DNA from: Myxococcus stipitatus
GTDB lineage: Bacteria > Myxococcota > Myxococcia > Myxococcales > Myxococcaceae
NCBI RefSeq assembly: GCF_038561935.1
Contig: NZ_CP102770.1
Span: 8,308,001 to 8,372,000, forward strand
Reading direction: 5' to 3'
Length of the DNA stretch: 64,000 nucleotides
In this document: piece by piece, positions 1 through 7,890 of the stretch
Layout of the letters: each line of letters begins with the position of its first letter
Numbering within the stretch: position 1 is the stretch's first letter
The notes under the pieces: model-generated
Told to the model about the DNA's origin: nothing
What the model saw: only the letters and a program-made list of their open reading frames with translations
The model's database searches: none
Position numbers and translations under genes: made by a program

Positions 1-2
1 GC

Positions 3-1058
3 GCGCCGATTTCAGAGGTCCGCATCCCGCTCACCTTGCTGCCCCACCTGGCGGAGGTGCTCACGCGGCGCAAGGCGGCCTTCCATCAGGATGCGCTCCG
101 CGTCGCCCATCGCGTCCACGCGCCCGAGGTCTTCGAGGACATCCAGCGCACCTACCCCTCCGGCATCCGCGCGCTCGACGCGCCCATCTTCGTGGGGGGC
201 CAGCCCTTCGGGCTGCTCTCCGCGCAGGGGCTGGACCTCCCCCCCGCCGCCGCGAGCACGCTGGAGCTCTTCGCGCAGATGGTGGGCGGCATGCTGGAGA
301 ACGTGAGGCACCACCGCACGGCCTCGGAGCGACTGGCCGAGCTGTCCCGGCTCCAGGAGGAGCTCGTCGCGCATGAGCGCCTGACGGTGCTGGGCGAGGC
401 CGCGGGCGTGGTGGCCCACGAGGTGCGCAATCCCCTGGGCGCCATCCTCAACGCGGTGGCGGTGCTGCGACGCGAGCCGCACCTGGGCCCCACCGGGCAT
501 GCCGCGGTGGGGATGATGGAGGAGGAGGCCGTCCGGCTGGAGGACATCGTCCGGGACCTGCTGGACGTGGTGCGGCCACTGGAGCCGCGGCCCCGCCCGG
601 TGCACCTGGGAGAGCTGGTTCGCCGCGCGCTCGGCCAGCTCCATGGGCCGCCGGATGCGCCCACGCTGCGCTTCGTGGTGGACGAGGCGCCGGACACACC
701 CGAGCTGCTCGGCGACGAGACGCTGCTCCAGCTCGCCGCCACGCACCTGGTGCGCAACGCGGTGCAAGCCTCACCTCCGGGCGGGCGCGTGCGGCTGTGC
801 GTGGAGCCGGCGCCGGACGGCGTGCGGCTGGTCGTGGAGGACGAGGGCCCGGGCATTCCCGACGTGGACCCTCGCCGCGTCTTCGAGCCCTTCTTCCTCA
901 CGCGCGCCAATGGCCGGGGCCTGGGGCTGGCCATCGTCAAGCGCGTGGTGCTGGCCCACGGCGGGCAGGTGCGCGCGAGCGCCCGGCCCAAGCGCGGCGC
1001 CTGCTTCGAGGTGGTGCTCCCGCTCTCGCCTCCGCCTACCCGTACGTCTCCCGCCTGA
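3..1058 (+). CDS. Sensor histidine kinase, C-terminal part (cut by window start)
   Basis: About 351 residues are visible and the frame is open to the left edge, so the true start lies outside. The first ~110 residues look like the end of a GAF-type sensor domain. A short helical linker leads to the HisKA dimerisation helix with the H-box VAHEVRNPLGAI (phospho-His near visible residue 139), then the HATPase_c domain with N-box HLVRNAVQAS, G1 DEGPGIPD and G2 GRGLGLAIV. All catalytic boxes are intact, so it should autophosphorylate and pass phosphate to a response regulator, which is not in the window. No transmembrane segment is seen in this part. It ends convergently, overlapping the tail of the flavin reductase gene by 23 bp. 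Confidence 0.9.
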   Translation, partial: APISEVRIPLTLLPHLAEVLTRRKAAFHQDALRVAHRVHAPEVFEDIQRTYPSGIRALDAPIFVGGQPFGLLSAQGLDLPPAAASTLELFAQMVGGMLENVRHHRTASERLAELSRLQEELVAHERLTVLGEAAGVVAHEVRNPLGAILNAVAVLRREPHLGPTGHAAVGMMEEEAVRLEDIVRDLLDVVRPLEPRPRPVHLGELVRRALGQLHGPPDAPTLRFVVDEAPDTPELLGDETLLQLAATHLVRNAVQASPPGGRVRLCVEPAPDGVRLVVEDEGPGIPDVDPRRVFEPFFLTRANGRGLGLAIVKRVVLAHGGQVRASARPKRGACFEVVLPLSPPPTRTSPA

Positions 1059-1923
1059 TGCGCTTGTCCTCGATGCCGAGGGCGTGCAGGTGTCCCAGCA
1101 CCGTCTCCATGAAGCGCGGCGTCGCGGGCGTGCGTGTCTCCAGCGCCTTGCGCCGGTCCCACGGCGTAATCGCGGGGCCGCACGCGTAGACGAGGCAGGT
1201 GTCCCGGTCCGGGATGAGCTCCTCCAGGAGCGCCTGGTGGATGCGCCCCTTGCGCACCGACGCGCTGAAGCGCGACTCGTCCAGCTCCCGGGTGAGCGTG
1301 TGCACCAGGCGGACGCGGTCCGGGTGCTGGCGCTCCAGGGCCTCGAGCTCCTCGCGGTAGAGCACGTCGTTCCAGGTCTTGTTGGACATGAGGAACGTGT
1401 GCCGCGGCTTCAGGTTCCGGTGCAGCGCGTCCTTGAGGATGGCGAAGTTGGGCACCGCGCCCGAGCCCGCCACCAGGTGGACGATGTGCCCGGTGCGCTG
1501 CTCCACGTCGTCGGGCAGGACATACGGCCCCATGAAGCCCAGCACCTTGATGCGCGCGCCGGTGAGCCGGCCGTGGACGAGGAGGGGCGACAGGAGCGGC
1601 GGGTAGCGGGTGAGGCCGGGGATGAACTCCTCGTCCTTCACGGTGATGGCCACGTGCCGCTCGTGGGGCGCGGAGGCCATCGAGTACGAGCGCTGCGGCT
1701 CCTTGCGGCCCTTCTGTTCCTGGAGGAAGGCCGACAGCCGCCCGAGCGCGGGGAACTGGTGGGGGTCGATGTTGATGAACTGCCCGGCCTTGTAGTCCGG
1801 CGGGGTGTCTCCAAAGTCGAGGAAGAGGGTGGCGGTGTCGTGTGTGTCCATCCGCACACGGTCGACGGTGACCTCGTACTCCACGGGCTTCCTGCTGCGC
1901 GAGGGGGCGGCTTCGGCGCTCAT
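1036..1923 (-). CDS. FNR-type flavin/NAD(P)H oxidoreductase
   Basis: 295 residues. It has the ferredoxin-reductase fold order: an FAD-binding barrel with the flavin motif RSYSMAS near residue 100, then an NAD(P)-binding domain with GSGAVPNFAILKDAL and the C-terminal YACGPAITPWDRR, where the conserved CGP is visible. Family members move electrons from NAD(P)H to a ferredoxin, an oxygenase or a haem protein. No 2Fe-2S ferredoxin domain is fused here, so it needs a separate acceptor, which is not evident nearby. The ATG start follows a purine-rich stretch. It stands alone on the minus strand with its 3' end inside the histidine-kinase gene. The substrate partner is unknown. Confidence 0.85.
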   Translation of the reverse strand: MSAEAAPSRSRKPVEYEVTVDRVRMDTHDTATLFLDFGDTPPDYKAGQFINIDPHQFPALGRLSAFLQEQKGRKEPQRSYSMASAPHERHVAITVKDEEFIPGLTRYPPLLSPLLVHGRLTGARIKVLGFMGPYVLPDDVEQRTGHIVHLVAGSGAVPNFAILKDALHRNLKPRHTFLMSNKTWNDVLYREELEALERQHPDRVRLVHTLTRELDESRFSASVRKGRIHQALLEELIPDRDTCLVYACGPAITPWDRRKALETRTPATPRFMETVLGHLHALGIEDKRIRRETYG

Positions 1924-2206
1924 ATGCCTCCTCCCTTAGCGCAAACCCGGGGTGCGCGCCGATGGGGGTTTGGATGACGCCAAGGTGCACACCTCGTCCC
2001 CCAGTCGGTCCGGAGCGTTGGCTGCATGACGGCCCCGCGAGCGGGCACCGCGGAGCGTCATCTGGGCGCTGACCCGAGCGCGTCATGGCACTACATCTTC
2101 TGGTGGCCAGTGGTGCCGCTTGAAATCCGGGCCACAAACGGCCGGACATCCAGGCTTCCGCCGGTCCATGCTCTCGGGCCGTCCCCGAGGTGGAGGCGAC
2201 CGACGC

Positions 2207-2959
2207 GTGCTTCGGATTCTCTTTTCCCTGATGGCCCGGCTGCCGGAAGGTCCCCGGCGCCACGTGGTGCGCACGCTGATGGACAGCGTGTGGGATGTGC
2301 TGGCGGAGGAGCAGGTGGAGGGCCGGAGCTTCCTGCTGGACGAGCCCTGCCTCTACATCTGCAACCACCTGTCCAACGCGGATGGCTTCACGCTCCATCG
2401 CGCCTTCCGTCCTCGCAAGCTGTACTTCATGGCGGGCGTGAAGCTGCAGAGCACGGTGATGACGCGGCTGGCGTCGGAGACGATGGACACCATCGCCATC
2501 AAGCCCAACTCACCGGACATCGAGGCCATGCGCCGCGCGGTGGAGACGCTCAAGGGCGGTGACTCGGTGCTCATCTTCCCCGAGGGCGCGCGCAGCCGGA
2601 CGGGCGAATTGCAGCAGGCCAAGAAGGGCGTGTCGCTCATCGCGAAGCGCGCGGGGGTGCCGGTGGTGCCCATCGCGCTGATGGGGACGGAGAAGCTGAT
2701 GCCCATCGACGACGGGGACATGGGCGGGGAGCGGCTGTACCGCGCGAACGTCCGCATCCGCATCGGCCCCTCGTTCCGCGTGGAGGACCTGGAGCCGGAG
2801 ATCGCCGGCGCCGAGGACCCGAGACAGGCGCTGGTGGACGCGATGATGCGCCGGGTGGCGAGGCTCTTGACGCCCGAGTATCAGGGCTTCTACGCGGAAG
2901 CCCCGCCGCGCGTCCCGCTCACGCTGCTGCCCGACCCGCCGGCCGTGCCGTCGCCGTGA
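2207..2959 (+). CDS. 1-acyl-sn-glycerol-3-phosphate acyltransferase (PlsC family)
   Basis: About 250 residues. It carries the acyltransferase motif NHLSNAD (the H-x4-D catalytic pair), the phosphate-binding block FPEGARSRTG and the downstream block VPVVPIALMGTEKLMP, all typical of PlsC/LPLAT enzymes that acylate lysophosphatidic acid at the inner membrane. The GTG at 2207 has GGAGG ten bases upstream and is the best start. An in-frame ATG at 2168 and TTG at 2120 would add low-complexity residues without a good ribosome site. It is monocistronic in appearance, followed 41 bp later by the THUMP methyltransferase gene. The exact acyl acceptor cannot be told from sequence. Confidence 0.85.
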   Translation: MLRILFSLMARLPEGPRRHVVRTLMDSVWDVLAEEQVEGRSFLLDEPCLYICNHLSNADGFTLHRAFRPRKLYFMAGVKLQSTVMTRLASETMDTIAIKPNSPDIEAMRRAVETLKGGDSVLIFPEGARSRTGELQQAKKGVSLIAKRAGVPVVPIALMGTEKLMPIDDGDMGGERLYRANVRIRIGPSFRVEDLEPEIAGAEDPRQALVDAMMRRVARLLTPEYQGFYAEAPPRVPLTLLPDPPAVPSP

Positions 2960-3000
2960 TTCCGCAATGAGTCATTGCGGTCAGCGCCGGAGCACGGACA

Positions 3001-4143
3001 ATGGGGCCCCCCGTGATGACTCCTCGCGCTGAAGAACAGGTCTACGTCTCCACCCTCCCTGGACTGGAGATCGCGCTGGAGGCGGAGTGCTCCGCGCTGG
3101 GCCTCCGGCCCCGGTTGGTGGAGGGGGGCGTGGAGCTCTCGGGCCCCGCCGGGCTGCACCAGGAGGCGAACCTCCGGCTCCGCACCGCCAGCCGCGTGCT
3201 GCTGCGACTGGGGACGTTCCGCGCGGGAGATGAGGGGTCGCTGATTCGCGGCCTGCGCGCGCTGGACGTGTCGCGTGTCTGGGATGGACGCACGCCTCCG
3301 AGGATGGCCGTGAGCCTGAAGCGCACGGGCGTGCCGGGGCCGGACGTCGTGCTGGAGTCGGCGGCGAAGGCGTGGGGCCTGTCCTCGCTGGAGGAGGCCG
3401 GAGCGGGAGCGCTCGAGGAAGAGGGCGGCGCCGGGCTCGTGATGCTGGTCCGCGTGGAGGGAGATGCGTTCACGGTGAGCGTGGACACGAGCGGCGAGCC
3501 GCTGCACCGGCGCGGCTATCGGCAGGAGGTCAGCCGTGCACCGCTGCGCGAGACACTCGCCGCGGGCCTCCTGATGCTGGCGGGGTACGACGGCACGCAG
3601 CCGCTGGTGGACCCGATGTGCGGCTCCGGCACCTTCCTGGTGGAGGGGGCATGGATGTCCCTGCGGCGCGCGCCAGGGTTGCTGCATGGCTTCGCGTTCG
3701 AGTCCTTCCCTGGCTTCGACGCGAGCGCCTGGGCCTCGCGCAAGGCTCGCGCGGAAGCGGAGGCGCTGACGGAGCTTCGTGCTCCGGTGTATGGCTTTGA
3801 CATCAACGCGGGCTCGCTGGGGACGGCGCGGCGCAATGCCCGGCGCGCGGGGCTGACGCTGGCGCTGGAGCGCAAGGACGTGCGCACCCTGACGCCCCCG
3901 CCAGGAGGCCCGGGCTTGCTCGTGGCGAATCCTCCGTACGGCAAGCGCCTGGGTGAGGGTGAGGACCTGCCGGGGCTCTACCGGGCGCTCGGCGCGACGA
4001 TTCGCGAGCGCTTCGTGGGCTGGCGCGCGGCCCTGCTCGTCCCCGAGGAGGCACCGCTGCTCAAGGCGCTGGCGCTTCCCGGAGCGCGAAGCCTGCCGGT
4101 GCGCAATGGCGGGCTGCGTTGCAGGCTGCTGCTGGTGGGTTGA
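3001..4143 (+). CDS. THUMP-domain class I RNA methyltransferase
   Basis: 380 residues. The N-terminal ~160 residues match a ferredoxin-like plus THUMP RNA-binding region (YVSTLPGLE at the start). The C-terminal half is a Rossmann methyltransferase with SAM motif I DPMCGSGTFLVEGA near residue 205 and catalytic motif NPPYGKRLG near residue 308, as in the RlmL/RlmK and YpsC group that methylates a guanine N2 in 23S rRNA. Compared with E. coli RlmKL it lacks the second methyltransferase domain. The ATG start has GGAG nine bases upstream. Target base assignment is inferred from the family only. Confidence 0.85.
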   Translation: MGPPVMTPRAEEQVYVSTLPGLEIALEAECSALGLRPRLVEGGVELSGPAGLHQEANLRLRTASRVLLRLGTFRAGDEGSLIRGLRALDVSRVWDGRTPPRMAVSLKRTGVPGPDVVLESAAKAWGLSSLEEAGAGALEEEGGAGLVMLVRVEGDAFTVSVDTSGEPLHRRGYRQEVSRAPLRETLAAGLLMLAGYDGTQPLVDPMCGSGTFLVEGAWMSLRRAPGLLHGFAFESFPGFDASAWASRKARAEAEALTELRAPVYGFDINAGSLGTARRNARRAGLTLALERKDVRTLTPPPGGPGLLVANPPYGKRLGEGEDLPGLYRALGATIRERFVGWRAALLVPEEAPLLKALALPGARSLPVRNGGLRCRLLLVG

Positions 4144-4230
4144 CGGGGAGCGCCTGAATTCGCGGATTCATCCCGCATATGCTCCAGTGGACCTCCCTGT
4201 CAGGTCCACCCCGGACTCCCCCACCCCACC

Positions 4231-5547
4231 ATGACGACTGGTAGCGATTCGACCCCCCAAGACCTTGGAATGCGGCGCGCCGTCTCCCGATGGGAGCTGG
4301 TGGGCTTCTCCATCAACGACGTCATCGGCAGTGGCGTGTATCTGTTGCCCGCCGCGGCGGCCGCGAGCCTGGGCTCGGCGAGCACGGGCGCGGTCGTGCT
4401 CGCGGGCCTCGCGGTGCTGCTCCTGGTGCTGTGTTTCGCGGAGGCCGCCAGCTACTTCGACAAGCCGGGCAGCGCGTATCTGTATACGCGCGAGGCGTTC
4501 GGCGAGCTGGTGGGGTTCCAGGTGGGGTGGATGACGTGGCTGGCGCGCGTCGCGTCGGTGGCGTCGCTGTCCGTCGGGTTCTCTCGCGCGCTGGGCTACC
4601 TGTGGCCCTCCGCCAAGGAAGGCTTCGGGCAGAGCCTGGCCATCGCGATTCCGCTGCTGCTCCTCACCGCCATCAACATCGTCGGCGTGAAGGGCGGCGC
4701 GCGGACGGCGGTGTTCCTCGCGGTGACGAAGACGGTGCCCCTGCTCATCTTCATCGGCGTGGGCATCTTCTTCGTGTCGACTCCGCTGGCGCTGTCGGTG
4801 GAGCCACGGGCCGACGGCAACCTGGGTGAAACCGTGTTGCTGCTGCTCTTCGCCTACGCGGGGTTCGAGAACACGGCGGCCCCGGCGGGTGAGTTCAAGA
4901 ATCCCCGGCGCGACGTGCCCTTCGCGCTCGTGGTGCAGATTGGTGTCGTCACGCTCATCTACACGGCGGTGCAGTGGGTGACGCTCGGGACGCTGCCGGG
5001 GGTCATCGAGTCGAAGACTCCGCTGGCGGACGCCGCCGCGCGGTTCCTCGGTGGGTGGGGCGGGCTGTTGATGACGGTGGGTGGGGTGCTGTCCATCCTC
5101 GGCACCAACAGCAACACGGTGCTCGCGGGGCCTCGGTATCTCTACGCGCTGGCGCGGGATGGCTTTGGTCCGGCGGCGCTCGCCACGCTGCATCCGCGCT
5201 TCCGGACGCCCGCGGTGGCGATTCTGGTGCAGACGGGCATCGCGCTGCCGCTCGCGTTCTCCGGCTCGTTCGAGTTCCTCGCCACGCTCTCCGTGGTGGC
5301 GCGGCTGGCGACGTACTTCGGCACGGCCGTGGCGGTGCCCATGCTGCGGCGCAAGCTGGCGCAGCCCGCCAACGCGTTCCGGATTCCGGGCGGGCCGGTG
5401 ATTCCCGTCGCCGCCGCGGTGCTGTGTGTCGTGTTCGCGATGAGCGCGGAGCGAAAGAACCTCATCGCGGGCGCCATCGCGCTGAGCATCGGCTTCGTGC
5501 TGTACCGGTTCCAGCGCAGGCCCGACGGGAAGGTCGCGCTCGAGTAG
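4231..5547 (+). CDS. APC-family amino-acid permease
   Basis: 438 residues with about 12 hydrophobic membrane segments and the family's opening signature (VGFSINDVIGSGVYLLPA), a broken first helix that binds substrate in APC transporters. YAGFENTAAPAGE in the middle corresponds to the conserved helix-6 region. It probably imports an amino acid or polyamine across the inner membrane by proton symport or exchange; the substrate cannot be predicted. It is followed by a clear hairpin terminator at 5562-5588, so it is likely the last gene of its unit. Confidence 0.85.
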   Translation: MTTGSDSTPQDLGMRRAVSRWELVGFSINDVIGSGVYLLPAAAAASLGSASTGAVVLAGLAVLLLVLCFAEAASYFDKPGSAYLYTREAFGELVGFQVGWMTWLARVASVASLSVGFSRALGYLWPSAKEGFGQSLAIAIPLLLLTAINIVGVKGGARTAVFLAVTKTVPLLIFIGVGIFFVSTPLALSVEPRADGNLGETVLLLLFAYAGFENTAAPAGEFKNPRRDVPFALVVQIGVVTLIYTAVQWVTLGTLPGVIESKTPLADAAARFLGGWGGLLMTVGGVLSILGTNSNTVLAGPRYLYALARDGFGPAALATLHPRFRTPAVAILVQTGIALPLAFSGSFEFLATLSVVARLATYFGTAVAVPMLRRKLAQPANAFRIPGGPVIPVAAAVLCVVFAMSAERKNLIAGAIALSIGFVLYRFQRRPDGKVALE

Positions 5548-5561
5548 GACAGGGCTCGGCT

Positions 5562-5588
5562 CCCAGGCCCGCTCACCGGGGGCCTGGG
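5562..5588 (+). terminator. Intrinsic terminator after the APC permease
   Basis: Nine-base perfect stem CCCAGGCCC / GGGCCTGGG with a 9-base loop, followed by TTTCG. It lies 14 bases after the permease stop and 21 bases before the GTG of the pseudouridine synthase. Confidence 0.65.
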
Positions 5589-5609
5589 TTTCGTGCTACC
5601 GGAGAGCCC

Positions 5610-7286
5610 GTGGACGCGCGAGTCACCCGCTTCGAGCCTCGGATGAGTCCCCCCGACGAGGGAGGGGACTTCCCGAGCCCCTTCGATGAGCTGGGCCCGT
5701 CGGAGCTGGCGCGACAGGCCGCCGAGGTGCTGCAGCGCGAGCTGCGCGACGGGCTCATCGCGCCAGGGCTGCCCACGTCCCTGCTGGAGGACACCGAAGG
5801 CGGGAAGATGTTCGGCGTGCTCGTGGTGCGCTCGGGCGATGGGAGCCTGGGGTTCCTGCGGGCCTTCTCGGGGATGCTCGCGGGACAGTGGGACGTCGCG
5901 GGCTTCGTTCCTCCGGTGTTCGACCGCGAGGCGCGGGCCCGGCTCGAGCCGGAGGGCGAAGGCATGGTGAAGGCCCTGCATGCACGCGCGATGGCGATGC
6001 GGAGTGCGCCCGAGCTGCTCTCGTTGCGCGCCGAGCAGGTGGCACAGTCGGAGCGACATGCGGCGGAGCTCGCCCTGATGCGCGAGCAGCATGAGGCTCG
6101 GCGCAAGGCGCGCCATGTGCGGAGGAGCGAGCTCACCCGCCCCGCGACGGAGGCGAACAGCGCGGCGCTCCACGCCCTGGACCAGGAGAGCCGTGGCGAC
6201 AAGGCCGAGCGTCGCAAGCTGGAGGCGCTCCAGGAAGAGGAACGACAGCGAATCGAGCCGCTCCTCGCCCGCATCGAGCGGCGGTTGCGCGCCATGGACC
6301 GGCTGCGCCAGATGGGCAGCCGAGCGCTCATGCGGCGCATCCACGACACCTACGTCATCACGAGTGCGCGAGGGGAGCAGCGACTGCTGCGCCACCTCTT
6401 CGAGAAGGGACAGCCGCCCGCGGGTGCTGGCGACTGCGCCGCACCCAAGCTCTTCGCGTATGCACGGGCGCACGGGCTGCGCCCGCTCGCGCTCGCGGAG
6501 TTCTGGTGGGGGGCGCCTCCTCCGGCGGGTGGGCGCGTCAGCGGGGCGTACTACGCCTCATGCCGCGAGAAGTGCGCGCCCCTGCTCCCGTTCATGCTGG
6601 AGGGATTGTCGGTCGCGCCGCCTCGGACGTTCTCTCCTCCGGTCGCGGCCTCGGCCTCGAGCGAGCTGTCCATCCTGTTCGAGGATGCGTGGCTCGTCGT
6701 CATCAACAAGCCCGAGGGACTGCTGTCCGTGCCGGGGCGTGAAGCCTCCCTGAGCGACTCGGTGCTCACGCGGCTGCGGGCACGGTATCCCCTGGCCACG
6801 GGTCCGCTCCTCATGCATCGCCTGGACCTGGATACGTCGGGCTTGTTGGTGGCGGCGCTCGACGCGCGGACGCACTCGGCGCTGCAACACCAGTTCGTCC
6901 ACCGCGAGGTGCGCAAGCACTACGTCGCGTGGGTGGAGGGACTCGTGCAGGGGGACGAGGGCCGCATCGACTTCCCGATGCGCGTCGACCTCCATGACCG
7001 GCCTCGGCAGATTCACGACCCCGTTCACGGCAAGCCCGCCGTGACAGAGTGGCGTGTCCTCGAACGTCGTGAGGGACGGACTCGCGTGGCCTTCTTCCCG
7101 CTCACGGGAAGGACCCACCAACTCCGCGTCCATGCCTCCCATCCCCTGGGACTCGGAGCCCCCATCGTCGGAGACAGACTCTACGGACGAGAGGGAGAGC
7201 GACTCATGCTCCACGCGGAGTCACTCACCCTCCAGCATCCAGGGACAGGCGGCACCGTCACATTCCAGTGCCCCGCCCCCTTCTGA
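5610..7286 (+). CDS. RluA-family RNA pseudouridine synthase with long N-terminal extension
   Basis: 558 residues, about twice the length of a plain RluA enzyme. The C-terminal ~220 residues form the catalytic domain with HRLDLDTSGLLV (catalytic Asp) near residue 405 and the later GRTHQLRVH block. The first ~330 residues include a charged, predicted coiled-coil stretch (roughly residues 140-235) rich in E, R and Q. Such long RluA homologues exist in other proteobacteria. The GTG at 5610 is preceded by GGAG; the reading frame stays open upstream to 4974 but that part is antisense-quality sequence inside the permease gene. The RNA target (rRNA or tRNA) is unknown. Confidence 0.85.
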   Translation: MDARVTRFEPRMSPPDEGGDFPSPFDELGPSELARQAAEVLQRELRDGLIAPGLPTSLLEDTEGGKMFGVLVVRSGDGSLGFLRAFSGMLAGQWDVAGFVPPVFDREARARLEPEGEGMVKALHARAMAMRSAPELLSLRAEQVAQSERHAAELALMREQHEARRKARHVRRSELTRPATEANSAALHALDQESRGDKAERRKLEALQEEERQRIEPLLARIERRLRAMDRLRQMGSRALMRRIHDTYVITSARGEQRLLRHLFEKGQPPAGAGDCAAPKLFAYARAHGLRPLALAEFWWGAPPPAGGRVSGAYYASCREKCAPLLPFMLEGLSVAPPRTFSPPVAASASSELSILFEDAWLVVINKPEGLLSVPGREASLSDSVLTRLRARYPLATGPLLMHRLDLDTSGLLVAALDARTHSALQHQFVHREVRKHYVAWVEGLVQGDEGRIDFPMRVDLHDRPRQIHDPVHGKPAVTEWRVLERREGRTRVAFFPLTGRTHQLRVHASHPLGLGAPIVGDRLYGREGERLMLHAESLTLQHPGTGGTVTFQCPAPF

Positions 7287-7295
7287 GCGCTGGAC

Positions 7296-7880
7296 TCAGA
7301 CCTCCTCGAACTTCGCGCCCGAGACCTTCGCGCGCTCCATGGCCGTCTTGATGTCCTCCGAGACGATGAGCGCGACGGTCCATCCCCACGGGCGGAATAC
7401 CTTCGCATCGCCCACCTTCGTGCGGTCAATCCGAAGGCCGTACACGCTGCGGTATTGCCCCTCCAGGTCGGGCCGTTCGTCCTCTGGCTTCCAGCGCAGG
7501 ACTTCTTCCGAGGCTGTGTCGTCGATGCAGCGGACGAGCCGGGTCGCCACGAGAAGCAGGTACTCATCGGGGCACCCCTTGATGTCCACGGGGAGCAGCT
7601 GCACGTCGTTGGGTGCGAGCTCTACGAAGAGGGTGGCGACACGGACGTGGACGACAGGCGTCAGCGCGGCACCCGCCGTGCTGTAATCCATCCGCCGTCC
7701 TGGCTCATCGATGGGAAGCGTCAGCCGCCCGAAGGGTTGAGCAGGACGCCCCGATGTGAACTCCCTGAAGTCCTCTGGCTCGCGGCCCTGGCTGTCCAAC
7801 GGCTCCCCCAGAGACCACCTTCCATTCAACATGTCCGGCTTGAGCCTGAAGTAGCGCGCGTGCTTCTGCATGGCGGTCAT
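7296..7880 (-). CDS. Imm11-type (DUF1629) immunity protein
   Basis: 194 residues, no signal peptide, no membrane segment, so cytoplasmic. The opening (KHARYFRLKPD, then GRWSLGEP) and the C-terminal part match the Imm11/DUF1629 family, whose members sit beside AHH-nuclease and other polymorphic toxins in myxobacteria. It begins 10 bp after the stop of the toxin gene and is probably co-transcribed with it. Start choice is uncertain: ATG at 7880, or ATG at 7869 which has AGGG nine bases upstream and gives the short family-like start MQKHARYF. The role as cognate immunity protein is inferred from position and family. Confidence 0.75.
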   Translation of the reverse strand: MTAMQKHARYFRLKPDMLNGRWSLGEPLDSQGREPEDFREFTSGRPAQPFGRLTLPIDEPGRRMDYSTAGAALTPVVHVRVATLFVELAPNDVQLLPVDIKGCPDEYLLLVATRLVRCIDDTASEEVLRWKPEDERPDLEGQYRSVYGLRIDRTKVGDAKVFRPWGWTVALIVSEDIKTAMERAKVSGAKFEEV

Positions 7881-7890
7881 CCCTACGACA

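Noticed and set aside
152-2398. 748-residue minus-strand frame
   Set aside because: It spans several genes of both strands, overlapping the flavin reductase in another frame; its sequence has no family signature.
4974-5609. Upstream extension of the pseudouridine synthase
   Set aside because: The frame is open but lies within the APC permease gene in another frame and past its terminator; the GTG at 5610 with GGAG is a far better start.
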